Of a stretch of DNA of 64,000 nucleotides, positions 44,396 to 52,428 are shown one piece after another. The translations under genes and the position numbers were made by a program. The stretch lies in contig NZ_ATTQ01000009.1 of assembly GCF_000419765.1 (NCBI RefSeq), positions 186,001-250,000 on the forward strand, in the 5' to 3' direction. The stretch's first letter is position 1. The number at the start of each line of letters is the position of its first letter. The notes under the pieces are model-generated. The model saw only the letters and a program-made list of their open reading frames with translations, was not told where the DNA came from and did no database searches. Source of the DNA: Rhizobium mongolense USDA 1844 (GTDB taxonomy: Bacteria; Pseudomonadota; Alphaproteobacteria; Rhizobiales; Rhizobiaceae).

Positions 44396-45478
44396 ATGAG
44401 GCGAATTATTTTGCTCGCGGTATCGGCCGCGATGGTATCGCTTGGCGTCTCGTATGCCTTCGCGCAATCGGGTAGCGTCGAGAAAGCGGTTGGCGGCTAC
44501 AATTTCGATGAAGCCGCAAAGGAGGCTGCCGGCACGAAGGATTTCCATTCGGCAGACGGCCATCTCACATTCGCAATTGTAACACACACGGCTGGCAATG
44601 GATTCTTCGACCCGGTCTATGTCGGCGCGACGGTTGCCGGTAACATGATCGGCGCCAAGATCCTGTTGCTGGGTTCGGAATCGCCGGTAGATGACCCTGC
44701 CCGCGAAATCGAAATCCTGAACCAGATTGTTCAGGACCCGACGATCGACGGGATTATCATGACGACGCCGCAGGTCGGCGCCTACAACGACATCGTCAAG
44801 GCCGCCGAGGCCAAGGGCATCCCGGTCGCGACAACCAACTCGTTCGACGAGACCATCCTGAACCGCAGCACCATAAGTCACACCGGCCAGGATGCATCGG
44901 CTGCGGCAATCGGCGGCGAGGCGCTCGCCAAATGCGTGCTCGACAGCGGCAAGACCAGCGGCTCGATCGTGCTGCCGTCTTCGACAGCCATGGGCAACAT
45001 CGAGGTGAACAACCGCGTGACTTCCGCCTTCAATGCAATCGTCAAGACGCTGAAGGATGCCGGCAAGCTCGACGCCTTCAAGGTTGACGCCGGCCCGGAG
45101 AATGTCGGGATCGACACGAACCCGAACGACCCGGTCAATGGGCTTGTTACGCTCTTTGAATCGCGCGGTGATGTGGTCGGCGTCTTCACCGCCAACAACG
45201 TCTTCACGCCCCCGCTCGTCAAAGCGGTCGCACAGGCCGGAATGACCGGCAAGATCTGCGCCTTTGGCTTCGATCTCGGCCCGGCCCAGCAGGAAGGCAT
45301 CGCCGCTGGGAACCTGACCGGTTCGCTCGGACAGCAGCCTTTCCTGCAGGGCTTCTGGCCGGTTATGCAGCTTTATCTGCAGATCGATCGCGGCGTCTCG
45401 GCCGCCAATCTCGATACGCGCGCCCAGCTCGTGACTAAGGAGACCGTGGCAAACGTCGGGAAGCGTTTCGAGAACTGA
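44396..45478 (+). CDS. Sugar ABC transporter substrate-binding protein (RbsB/FrcB-like)
   Basis: A 360-residue periplasmic protein. The signal peptide is IILLAVSAAMVSLGVSYAFA. The type 1 periplasmic fold starts with LTFAIVTHTAGNGFFDPVYVGA and shows ILNQIVQDPTIDGIIMTTPQ and the ligand-contact block VFTANNVFTPPLVKAV. It resembles the fructose/ribose-type sugar-binding proteins. It starts a three-gene importer. The ATG at 44396 follows AAGGGAGGACC. Confidence 0.92.
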   Translation: MRRIILLAVSAAMVSLGVSYAFAQSGSVEKAVGGYNFDEAAKEAAGTKDFHSADGHLTFAIVTHTAGNGFFDPVYVGATVAGNMIGAKILLLGSESPVDDPAREIEILNQIVQDPTIDGIIMTTPQVGAYNDIVKAAEAKGIPVATTNSFDETILNRSTISHTGQDASAAAIGGEALAKCVLDSGKTSGSIVLPSSTAMGNIEVNNRVTSAFNAIVKTLKDAGKLDAFKVDAGPENVGIDTNPNDPVNGLVTLFESRGDVVGVFTANNVFTPPLVKAVAQAGMTGKICAFGFDLGPAQQEGIAAGNLTGSLGQQPFLQGFWPVMQLYLQIDRGVSAANLDTRAQLVTKETVANVGKRFEN

Positions 45479-45505
45479 TGGCGCTTGAAACTTCTGAACA
45501 AATGA

Positions 45506-45528
45506 AGGAGGCGGCGCACATGCCTCCT
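45506..45528 (+). other. Intercistronic stem-loop after the sugar-binding protein gene
   Basis: AGGAGGC (45506-45512) and GCCTCCT (45522-45528) form a 7-bp stem with a 9-base loop, 28 bases after the stop. There is no T-run. It is the third such stem in this window between a binding-protein gene and its permease. Confidence 0.45.
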
Positions 45529-45560
45529 ACCGTCCGATGCAGGATCGACCGGAGAAACCC

Positions 45561-47816
45561 ATGGCGCCTACCACGACGACTTCGCTCGGCCGTGCGCCGC
45601 CTCAGCTCTTCGGCGGCTGGGAGGGCGGTCTCGTGGCCTTTCTCGCGCTGCTCTATCTCGCCGGAGCCCTCGTCAACCCGGCGTTCTTCGGGTCAGCGGA
45701 GGCACTGCACGCGCTACTCCGTGACACGTCGCGTGTGGGGATCATCGCGGTTGGAATGACGTTTGTCATTGCCAACCGCGATCTCGATCTTTCAGTCGGT
45801 TCCACCTACGGTCTCGTCGCCGTGGCTTTCGCTCGGCTTTTTTCGCCGAGTTTTCTGGACTTCGACATTGCTACTTCGGTCGGCCTCTGTTTGCTTTTGG
45901 GCGCGGCGATTGGCTTAATCAACGGCGTCCTGGTGACCGCCCTGAAAGTGCCGGCATTCATCGCGACGCTGACGATGCTTTTCATCGGCCGCGGTTTTGT
46001 GCTCGCGCTGACGCACGGCCAGGCGATCTACTACTCGGAAAAGGCGAGGGCGGCTCCATTCTTTTTCCAGCTTGGCGAGACGAACGCCCTCGGTTTCAAT
46101 AACCAGATCGCAATCTTCCTCGTCGTGGCAGTTGTCGGTGCCCATGTGCTTGCCAAGACCCGCTGGGGGTACGAAACCTTGGCCACCGGAGGCAATGAGC
46201 AGGCAGCCGTCTATGCCGGAATCCCCACCCGATGGGTGCGCATCCGCGCCTACCTGATCTCATCGCTTTGCGCCACGCTCGCAGCTCTGCTGTCGGCCGC
46301 GCAGGACAAGGGTGTCACCCCTCTTTATGGTGTTAGCTGGGAACTCACCGTCATCGCGTCCGTCGTCATCGGGGGTGCATCGATCCTTGGTGGCCGCGGC
46401 CGTGTGATCGGCTCGTGCTTCGGCGCCGCGGTCGTCGTCCTGATCGACAAGGTGCTGCGCGAAGGTTGGCCGATCACGCGCGTCATCGTCATCGACGGCG
46501 AGAATATCGCGGTCAATGCCAAGTTCACTTTGCCCGCGGGCGCAGTGCTGGTTTTCCTTGGCTTGCTTCTGGTTATCGCTGTCCTCATCGAGCCCCACCT
46601 CATTCGTCGCCAGTTTGCGGCCCGGTTCTGGGCGTGGCTCCGCGGCCGGCCGCCCCCTCCAGCCTACGAGATGGGCGGCGTGGCGCTCGAAGGCGTCCAG
46701 ACCAAAGGAGCGATGGCGACTGATATGGCGCTGTCGGCCAGCGGCCTCGGCAAGTTCCTTGCCCGCCGTGACGCGCTCGCCATCATTTTGACCGTCGTGC
46801 TGTGGCTGACAGGTCTGGCGCTAAGACCTGACTATTGGTGGCATCTGTCCAACACCTTCGCCATCCTGCTTAACTATACGGAACTGGCGCTGATTGCGGT
46901 CGGGCTCACCTACGTTATCGCCGCTGGCGACATCGACCTCTCCGTCGGAGCGGTGCTCGCGCTGGCCGGCAGCACTGCGGCCTATTTCCTGAAGGTGCTA
47001 GGCGCCGACCCGCTGACAGCGGTAACCATGGGCCTGCTCGCGGGGATGACTGCCGGGCTCGTCAACGCCGTCGTGACGGTCGGGTTCAAGCTTCCGGCCT
47101 TCATCGCCACGCTCGGCATGTTCTATATCGCGCGAGGCCTCGCCGCCTGGTTCGTCGCTGGCAAGCAACTGACCGGCTGGCCGGAGGGCTATAACCTCCT
47201 CGGTCGGAAGATGAATGACGTTTTTCTCTATTTCGGTCTTTCGCTGCCGTCCGGAATTATGCGTACCGTGGCGGAGGTCGTCAGCGTTCAGACGATCTGG
47301 ATGTTTTTCGTCGCCCTGATGGCCGGCGCCGTGCTCGCCTATACGCCGTTCGGGATGAAAGTCTGTGCCACCGGCGGCAACATCCGCGCTGCTGCCTATG
47401 CCGGCATCGATACCAACCGGGTGCGCTTCATCGCACTCATGCTGGCGGCACTGTGTGCAGCCATGGCCGGGATCATCAACGTTGCCTATTTTCGGAGCTT
47501 CAATCCGGTTGCCGGTCAGTTCCGCGAGCTTGACGCCATCGCCTCCGTCATCATAGGCGGCGGTTCGATCTTCGGTGGCTACGGCACGATGATCGGTGCA
47601 CTCGCGGGCGCGGCGGTGATTACGCTCGTGCGGGCTCTCATGCAGCTCAACGTCCAGGGATTCACTATGCCGCAGCACTGGATCAACGTCTTCATCGGCC
47701 TCATCCTCATCGTCGCGGTACTGATCGATATATGGGTGCGCCAAGCCAATATTTTCGGACACCTGCTAGCCCGTCTTGCAAGAGTGCGCAGGGGTAAGGA
47801 AATCGCTCATGGTTGA
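45561..47816 (+). CDS. Sugar ABC transporter permease, two permease domains fused
   Basis: A 751-residue membrane protein made of two RbsC/FrcC-type permeases in tandem. The first half (about residues 15-360) has IIAVGMTFVIANRDLDLSVG and VIGGASILGGRGRVIG. The second half (about 390-745) repeats LIAVGLTYVIAAGDIDLSVG and VIIGGGSIFGGYGTMIG. Ordinary members are about 330 residues and dimerise. The fusion fixes a heterodimer in one chain. A linker of about 30 residues with PPPPAYEMGG joins the halves. I use ATG 45561, preceded by CGGAGAAACCC. The ATPase gene overlaps its end by 8 bases. Confidence 0.92.
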   Translation: MAPTTTTSLGRAPPQLFGGWEGGLVAFLALLYLAGALVNPAFFGSAEALHALLRDTSRVGIIAVGMTFVIANRDLDLSVGSTYGLVAVAFARLFSPSFLDFDIATSVGLCLLLGAAIGLINGVLVTALKVPAFIATLTMLFIGRGFVLALTHGQAIYYSEKARAAPFFFQLGETNALGFNNQIAIFLVVAVVGAHVLAKTRWGYETLATGGNEQAAVYAGIPTRWVRIRAYLISSLCATLAALLSAAQDKGVTPLYGVSWELTVIASVVIGGASILGGRGRVIGSCFGAAVVVLIDKVLREGWPITRVIVIDGENIAVNAKFTLPAGAVLVFLGLLLVIAVLIEPHLIRRQFAARFWAWLRGRPPPPAYEMGGVALEGVQTKGAMATDMALSASGLGKFLARRDALAIILTVVLWLTGLALRPDYWWHLSNTFAILLNYTELALIAVGLTYVIAAGDIDLSVGAVLALAGSTAAYFLKVLGADPLTAVTMGLLAGMTAGLVNAVVTVGFKLPAFIATLGMFYIARGLAAWFVAGKQLTGWPEGYNLLGRKMNDVFLYFGLSLPSGIMRTVAEVVSVQTIWMFFVALMAGAVLAYTPFGMKVCATGGNIRAAAYAGIDTNRVRFIALMLAALCAAMAGIINVAYFRSFNPVAGQFRELDAIASVIIGGGSIFGGYGTMIGALAGAAVITLVRALMQLNVQGFTMPQHWINVFIGLILIVAVLIDIWVRQANIFGHLLARLARVRRGKEIAHG

Positions 47817-48591
47817 CGTAACACAATCCGAGCCGATCGTGGAAATGCGGAGTATCGAAAAGGCCTTCGGTGCGGTGCAGGCCCTCCGCAAGGTGGATCT
47901 CGTGCTTTATCCCGGCGAGATACTCGGCCTGGTCGGCGATAACTCGGCTGGCAAGTCGACGCTCATGAAGATCCTGACCGGTGCCTATCAGCGCGATGCC
48001 GGTGAGATCCTTGTTGCCGGACAACCGGTGCATTTCAAGAGCCCGCACGAAAGCCGGGATGTCGGCATCGAGATGATCTACCAGGACTTCGCGCTGTGCG
48101 GCAACATGGATGTCGGTCAGAACATCTTCCTTGGCCGCTGGCCGCTCAAAGGTCCTTTCGTCAATCGCCGCAAGATGTATGCGGAAGCTGACAAAGTGCT
48201 GAAACGGCTCAAGGTCGACGTGAACTCCGTCTATCAGAAGGTCGAAAGCCTGTCGGGCGGCCGCCAGCAATCGGTGGCGATCGCACGCGCGATTTCCTTT
48301 GACCCGCGCGTCGTGGTCCTCGACGAGCCGACAGCCAACCTTTCCGTGATGGCGACCGAGCGCCTGCTCGAAACCATGCTGGAGCTAAAGAAGCAGGGGG
48401 TTGCACAGATCATCATCTCGCATCGCCTCGTCGACATTTTCGCCGTGGGCGACCGCGTCATGGTGCTGAAGCGCGGCGAGTATGTGGGCGACCGCTACAT
48501 CAAGAACACAGACGAGCATGAGGTTCTTGAGATCATCGTGTCTGGCACGCGAGAGCACGCGCTGACAGCCGACGAAGCAAGGCGGATTTGA
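47809..48591 (+). CDS. Sugar ABC transporter ATP-binding protein, single-domain (FrcA-like)
   Basis: A 260-residue ATPase. Walker A is GDNSAGKSTLMK (Asp-Asn-Ser where ENG is usual), the signature is LSGGRQQSVAIA, Walker B is VVVLDEPTANLSV and the H-loop is IIISHRLVDIF. RbsA and XylG carry two such domains, while this protein has one, as in the FrcA fructose transporter of rhizobia. It would dimerise under the fused permease. TAAGGAAATCGCTC gives its ribosome site inside the permease gene. Confidence 0.93.
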   Translation: MVDVTQSEPIVEMRSIEKAFGAVQALRKVDLVLYPGEILGLVGDNSAGKSTLMKILTGAYQRDAGEILVAGQPVHFKSPHESRDVGIEMIYQDFALCGNMDVGQNIFLGRWPLKGPFVNRRKMYAEADKVLKRLKVDVNSVYQKVESLSGGRQQSVAIARAISFDPRVVVLDEPTANLSVMATERLLETMLELKKQGVAQIIISHRLVDIFAVGDRVMVLKRGEYVGDRYIKNTDEHEVLEIIVSGTREHALTADEARRI

Positions 48592-49220
48592 GAGGCGAGC
48601 TTTTGATGTTTCGAGAGAAAAGGGATGGCGAGATCGATTTCTTCATAGGCGAAGTGTCAGAAGAGGTCGTTGGTGGTCGCTAGGCTGGCAGTGTATCCGG
48701 AGCATTTCTGACCGCGTCGAAGAATGATTACGCAAGTTCGGTCTATGAGATCTGCGGGGCTGCCGGCCGGCCGCGTGGGGCGGAGGAATCGCGCGTGCGG
48801 GTTGATGAGCATGCTGACGTTGAGTGACATCCAGCACAAGATCGTCCGCTCGTACATTCGCGAGCGCGGGTCGAGAGCGGACCCTTCGATGAGGACGCTT
48901 AAATGCGCGCGGCTTGGGGAAGTCGATGTCGGCATTCCGGATGATGAACGGTGGTGGTATGCCGAGCAGACGAAGAATCAATCTAAGACTGCAGATTTAC
49001 GGCATCGCGCATAGATGTCGTATTTAAAACTGACGCTCTCGGCCACGAGTGGAAATACTGAACGAAAGAGCTGCAGCGTCTTACGGCTGTTCAAATTTAC
49101 CTAACCACCGGTCGCAGCGGATCGCTGTTTCAGGCCCTCTGCGGAGCTTGTTATTTGGAGATAGTTATTCTACTCTTTCTTGTGGGTTTTTAGCCTTGCC
49201 CTGGATTGGAGCGTTCTCGA
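48592..49220. other. Gene-poor stretch of about 630 bases
   Basis: No gene is supported. A plus-strand frame at 48724-49014 and overlapping minus-strand frames at 48643-48981 are open, but none shows a domain or ribosome site. A drop in GC and broken frames between 49010 and 49200 suggest decayed DNA at the left border of the glycosyltransferase/T6SS region. Confidence 0.35.
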
Positions 49221-49541
49221 ATGCTGAAACGTGTTGCCGTCCTTTTCTCGGTCTTTCTGACGGGATGTGTGCCGTCCTGGCCGTACCTAACATTGGCGCC
49301 ACCCAATCCCAGCAACTGTCAAAGTACGCGACCGAGCGCAGCTGAATCTGCCGCTTGGCGCCGGGCACAAAGGCTGAATACACGTCAATCCTACCAGGCT
49401 TTCCTCGCTGAATATCCTCGCAGCTGCTACGGGACGTTGGCCGTCGAGAGGATGAAGACGACGGTTCAAAAGCAGCCTGTTACAGTACGGAAATTGGCGA
49501 CCCAACCTCGGCGAGATTTTCGGGGACGGCGAGTCTACTAG
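49221..49541 (+). CDS. Small lipoprotein, hypothetical
   Basis: A 106-residue exported protein. MLKRVAVLFSVFLTGCVPSW is a lipoprotein signal with the lipobox LTGC (Cys about residue 15). The mature part is Arg/Gln-rich with a TPR-like piece AWRRAQRLNTRQSYQAFLAEYP. Its role is unknown. It has no close operon partner. Confidence 0.6.
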   Translation: MLKRVAVLFSVFLTGCVPSWPYLTLAPPNPSNCQSTRPSAAESAAWRRAQRLNTRQSYQAFLAEYPRSCYGTLAVERMKTTVQKQPVTVRKLATQPRRDFRGRRVY

Positions 49542-49669
49542 CGCTGTCTGCCCTGCTTCATAGACTGCGGCTTTCGAGGAGCAATGTGCCGCCGCATCTC
49601 GAACTTGGGGACACTCTTTGATCTCATTGAGGGAGAGGTGGCGGGCCGCGAAGCTGAGCGGATACAATC

Positions 49670-51943
49670 GTGGGGTTAGCCGTGCATTTTGACGTTGTTC
49701 ATGCTGCTGACCCGCGATTTCACGGCGGTACGTCGAGCGCACTGAGAGCCGAGCTGAAGGCGGCGAAACAGTGGGGGGTGAGCTGTGGCCTGCTGCCTTT
49801 TTTGGGGCAGCGCACGCGTGAGCTCGGCGTCTTCGACAGTCGTATAGCCTCAGTTATCAAGCAATCGAATACTGTTTGGCTCACAGGATCCGAAGAGGCG
49901 ACCTGCGACATTCTTCTGGCTCACCATCCTGCAGTGTTCGAGCGAATGCCGAGTTCGCCGGTGCGTTTGCAGCCTCGCCGCGTCGTGTGTGTGGTTCATC
50001 ATCCTCTGTTCGATGCCAATCGCGTTCGGCAATACGATCTGGCGGTCGTGGAACGCGTGTTGGATCGGCTCTTTGGTGTTCCGGTCATGTTTGCTCCTGT
50101 TGGGCCGAAGGTTCGATCCCAGTTCGACAGTATCGGAACCGAAAGTCCGGCGCTGCTCCGGCACGATTTGTGGAACATGATTGACCTTGCTGAATGGGCA
50201 TCTCCCCAGCGAACAGCTCCAACAGCTACTGTCAATTTGGGGCGCCACACGAGAGCGGACCCGGCGAAATGGCCCAGTTCCGCAGATGAGCTACGGGCGG
50301 CCTATCCCGACACACCCAATTTCGCCATCAAGGTGTTGGGCGGTGCCCCGACGTCAATCCAACCCTGGATAGGCTCGAACTGGCAGATCAGTCCATTCGC
50401 GCAAAACAGCGTATCGGACTTTCTCAGGCGCCTTGATTTTTATGTTTATTTTCACAGCCCGCAGTGGGTGGAAGCCTTCGGCGTATGTATCGCGGAAGCA
50501 ATGGCGAGCGGTTTGGTGACGGTGCTCGATCCTTCATTTGAAGGCCTCTTCGAAGATGGCGCCGTCTATTGCAACGTTGCCGAAACGCGGAACGTCATCG
50601 AGCGATTTGTCGCTTCACCTTCGACCTATCTCCAACAATCAAATGCCGCGCGAGAGCTTGTCCGGAGAAAGTTTGCGATCGATCAATACCCGCACCGCAT
50701 GGCACGCCTATGTGATGATCTTGAACTGTCCAGGCCCTCCGCCCTGAAATGCAGCAGAACCGCGGGCAAGTGGCATCTAGCTGGCAAAACCGCCGAAGAC
50801 AAAGCGCCCGGATCATTGCCACGGCGTATGGGCAAAAAGCGGCGGATACTATTCGTCGCGACAAACGGTATCGGGCTCGGACATATCACCCGTCTGATGG
50901 CTATCGCAGAGCGTCTTCCCGATGACACCGATCCTATTTTCTTTACCCGATCGTCCGGATCCGCATTGGCTTATGCGCGAGGTCACGCTGTTGACTATAC
51001 TCCTTCCGGCTTGGCGATCGGCGTGACGGACGACAGTTGGAATAGGGCATATGCGCAAGAGCTGTTGACGGCCGTGGAGGCGTTTGATGTTTCGGCGGTG
51101 GTGTTCGATGGGAACAGACCGTTTCCAGGATTGATTGCCGTTGCCGAAAACCGTCGCGATCTGGCCTGGTTTTGGATCCGGCGTGCCTTGTGGCGCCTTG
51201 ACCACGACTTTGACCCACGTTCCCAGGATATCTTCGACATGGTGATCGAGCCGGGCGAGTTTGCTCATGACGAAGACCATGGTCCGACACGCGATATGCT
51301 GGGGACTGTCGCCGTCCCCCCTCTGCTTCTGTTGGATCCAGGGACGGGACTGCCCAGGAGCGAAGCTGCCAGCAAGCTAGGCGTCGACCCGGGCCGCTTT
51401 ACTGTCGCGGTACAACTAGGCTCGCAACGCAACTTTGACTTTGAGGATTTGCCCGGCCTAATTTTCGCCAGCCTGGTGAGGCGGAATATACAAACGGTTC
51501 AGATTCTCAATCCGCTCGCGAAACCTTCCAAGCAGGAATGGCCGGGCGTTTTGCGCACAAGCGTTTACCCCTTGGCTGAATATGTCAGCGCGATCGATCT
51601 TCTTGTCACCACTGCCGGGTATAACAGCTTCCATGAAAGCATCTTGGGAGGAATCCCTTCGATCTTCGTGCCCAATGAAGCGCCGGAAATGGATGACCAG
51701 CATCTTCGCGCTGTTTATGCCCAAACAGCAGGCTTGGGTCTCTGCCTGCGGTACTCGGAGTTCGATCGTGTGGAGACAACCCTCGATCTGGCGCTATCTG
51801 AGGCCTTCCGCACCGAGGTTCGCCGGCGATTAGCTCGCGTGAGTTACGTCAATGGCGCCGCCATGGCCGCGAATGCGATCGAGCAGCTTATCTTCAGTAT
51901 CCGCGCTGACCGCCCGCTGCATGCCTCGATTGCTCGCAGGTGA
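49670..51943 (+). CDS. Two-domain glycosyltransferase (GT4-like fused to MurG/GT28-like)
   Basis: A 757-residue cytoplasmic protein. Residues 1 to about 350 look like a GT-B glycosyltransferase of the GT4 type: an N-terminal FDVVHAADPRFHGGTSSAL and a C-terminal donor-site SPQWVEAFGVCIAEAMASGL. From about residue 386 a second GT-B unit begins with ILFVATNGIGLGHITRLMAIAERL and continues to LVTTAGYNSFHESILGGIPSIFVP, like MurG/UDP-glycosyltransferases. It may make two successive transfers in a surface polysaccharide. The GTG at 49670 is assumed; GTG 49682 is also possible. Its 3-prime end overlaps the convergent gene by 114 bases. Confidence 0.85.
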   Translation: MGLAVHFDVVHAADPRFHGGTSSALRAELKAAKQWGVSCGLLPFLGQRTRELGVFDSRIASVIKQSNTVWLTGSEEATCDILLAHHPAVFERMPSSPVRLQPRRVVCVVHHPLFDANRVRQYDLAVVERVLDRLFGVPVMFAPVGPKVRSQFDSIGTESPALLRHDLWNMIDLAEWASPQRTAPTATVNLGRHTRADPAKWPSSADELRAAYPDTPNFAIKVLGGAPTSIQPWIGSNWQISPFAQNSVSDFLRRLDFYVYFHSPQWVEAFGVCIAEAMASGLVTVLDPSFEGLFEDGAVYCNVAETRNVIERFVASPSTYLQQSNAARELVRRKFAIDQYPHRMARLCDDLELSRPSALKCSRTAGKWHLAGKTAEDKAPGSLPRRMGKKRRILFVATNGIGLGHITRLMAIAERLPDDTDPIFFTRSSGSALAYARGHAVDYTPSGLAIGVTDDSWNRAYAQELLTAVEAFDVSAVVFDGNRPFPGLIAVAENRRDLAWFWIRRALWRLDHDFDPRSQDIFDMVIEPGEFAHDEDHGPTRDMLGTVAVPPLLLLDPGTGLPRSEAASKLGVDPGRFTVAVQLGSQRNFDFEDLPGLIFASLVRRNIQTVQILNPLAKPSKQEWPGVLRTSVYPLAEYVSAIDLLVTTAGYNSFHESILGGIPSIFVPNEAPEMDDQHLRAVYAQTAGLGLCLRYSEFDRVETTLDLALSEAFRTEVRRRLARVSYVNGAAMAANAIEQLIFSIRADRPLHASIARR

Positions 51944-52417
51944 ACGAATGGACGCATCGGCGCTCAGCTGGTCGGCAAGAAACTCGTCGATGGTCGATGA
52001 AAGTGTGATTTCGCTGGAGATGTCCCATTTCGCGAGGATCAATGACCAGCGCCGGCGAGCGTATCTTCCATAGATTTCAGGGGAGAGCGAAGGCAGGTAG
52101 CTCCGGGTAGGGAGAAATTCCAAAGGGGCGGAACTTGCAGCGATCAGATCGGGACGGAGTTCTGACAGAACAACAACAGGAAATTCACCATTTGCCCTGC
52201 AAGCCTCCACGGCCGTATCAAGAATCTCGGGGAGATTGGCGGGCATCATGCCGAGGACAGAAACAAGGCTCCTAGGCCTGGCTTCCTCCTTCGGATCTTG
52301 CAGGACATAAAGAAGGCTGTCCTCTTCATCGGCCGGATCGACGATCCGGGCATTTCTCCTGCGCCTGCCGAACGGCAAAAACCAGCCAACTTTGTCTATG
52401 ATCCAGCGCAAAGCCAT
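51830..52417 (-). CDS. Hypothetical protein downstream of the caspase-like gene
   Basis: A 195-residue protein (or 200 residues if the start at 52432 is used). The N-terminus MALRWIIDKVGWFLPFGRRRR has a short hydrophobic stretch, followed by VDPADEEDSLLYVLQDP, VLGMMPANLPEILDTAVEAC and FPVVVLSELRPDLIAAS. The last third, over the glycosyltransferase gene, is low in recognisable features. No known domain. It starts 12 bases after the caspase-like gene, so it is probably in that operon. Confidence 0.6.
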   Translation of the reverse strand: MALRWIIDKVGWFLPFGRRRRNARIVDPADEEDSLLYVLQDPKEEARPRSLVSVLGMMPANLPEILDTAVEACRANGEFPVVVLSELRPDLIAASSAPLEFLPTRSYLPSLSPEIYGRYARRRWSLILAKWDISSEITLSSTIDEFLADQLSADASIRSPASNRGMQRAVSADTEDKLLDRIRGHGGAIDVTHAS

Positions 52418-52428
52418 TCCTGTGTTCC

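Noticed and set aside
48643..49014. Overlapping ORFs on both strands after the sugar transporter
   Set aside because: No domain, no ribosome site, and similar openness on both strands indicate chance frames or decayed DNA.
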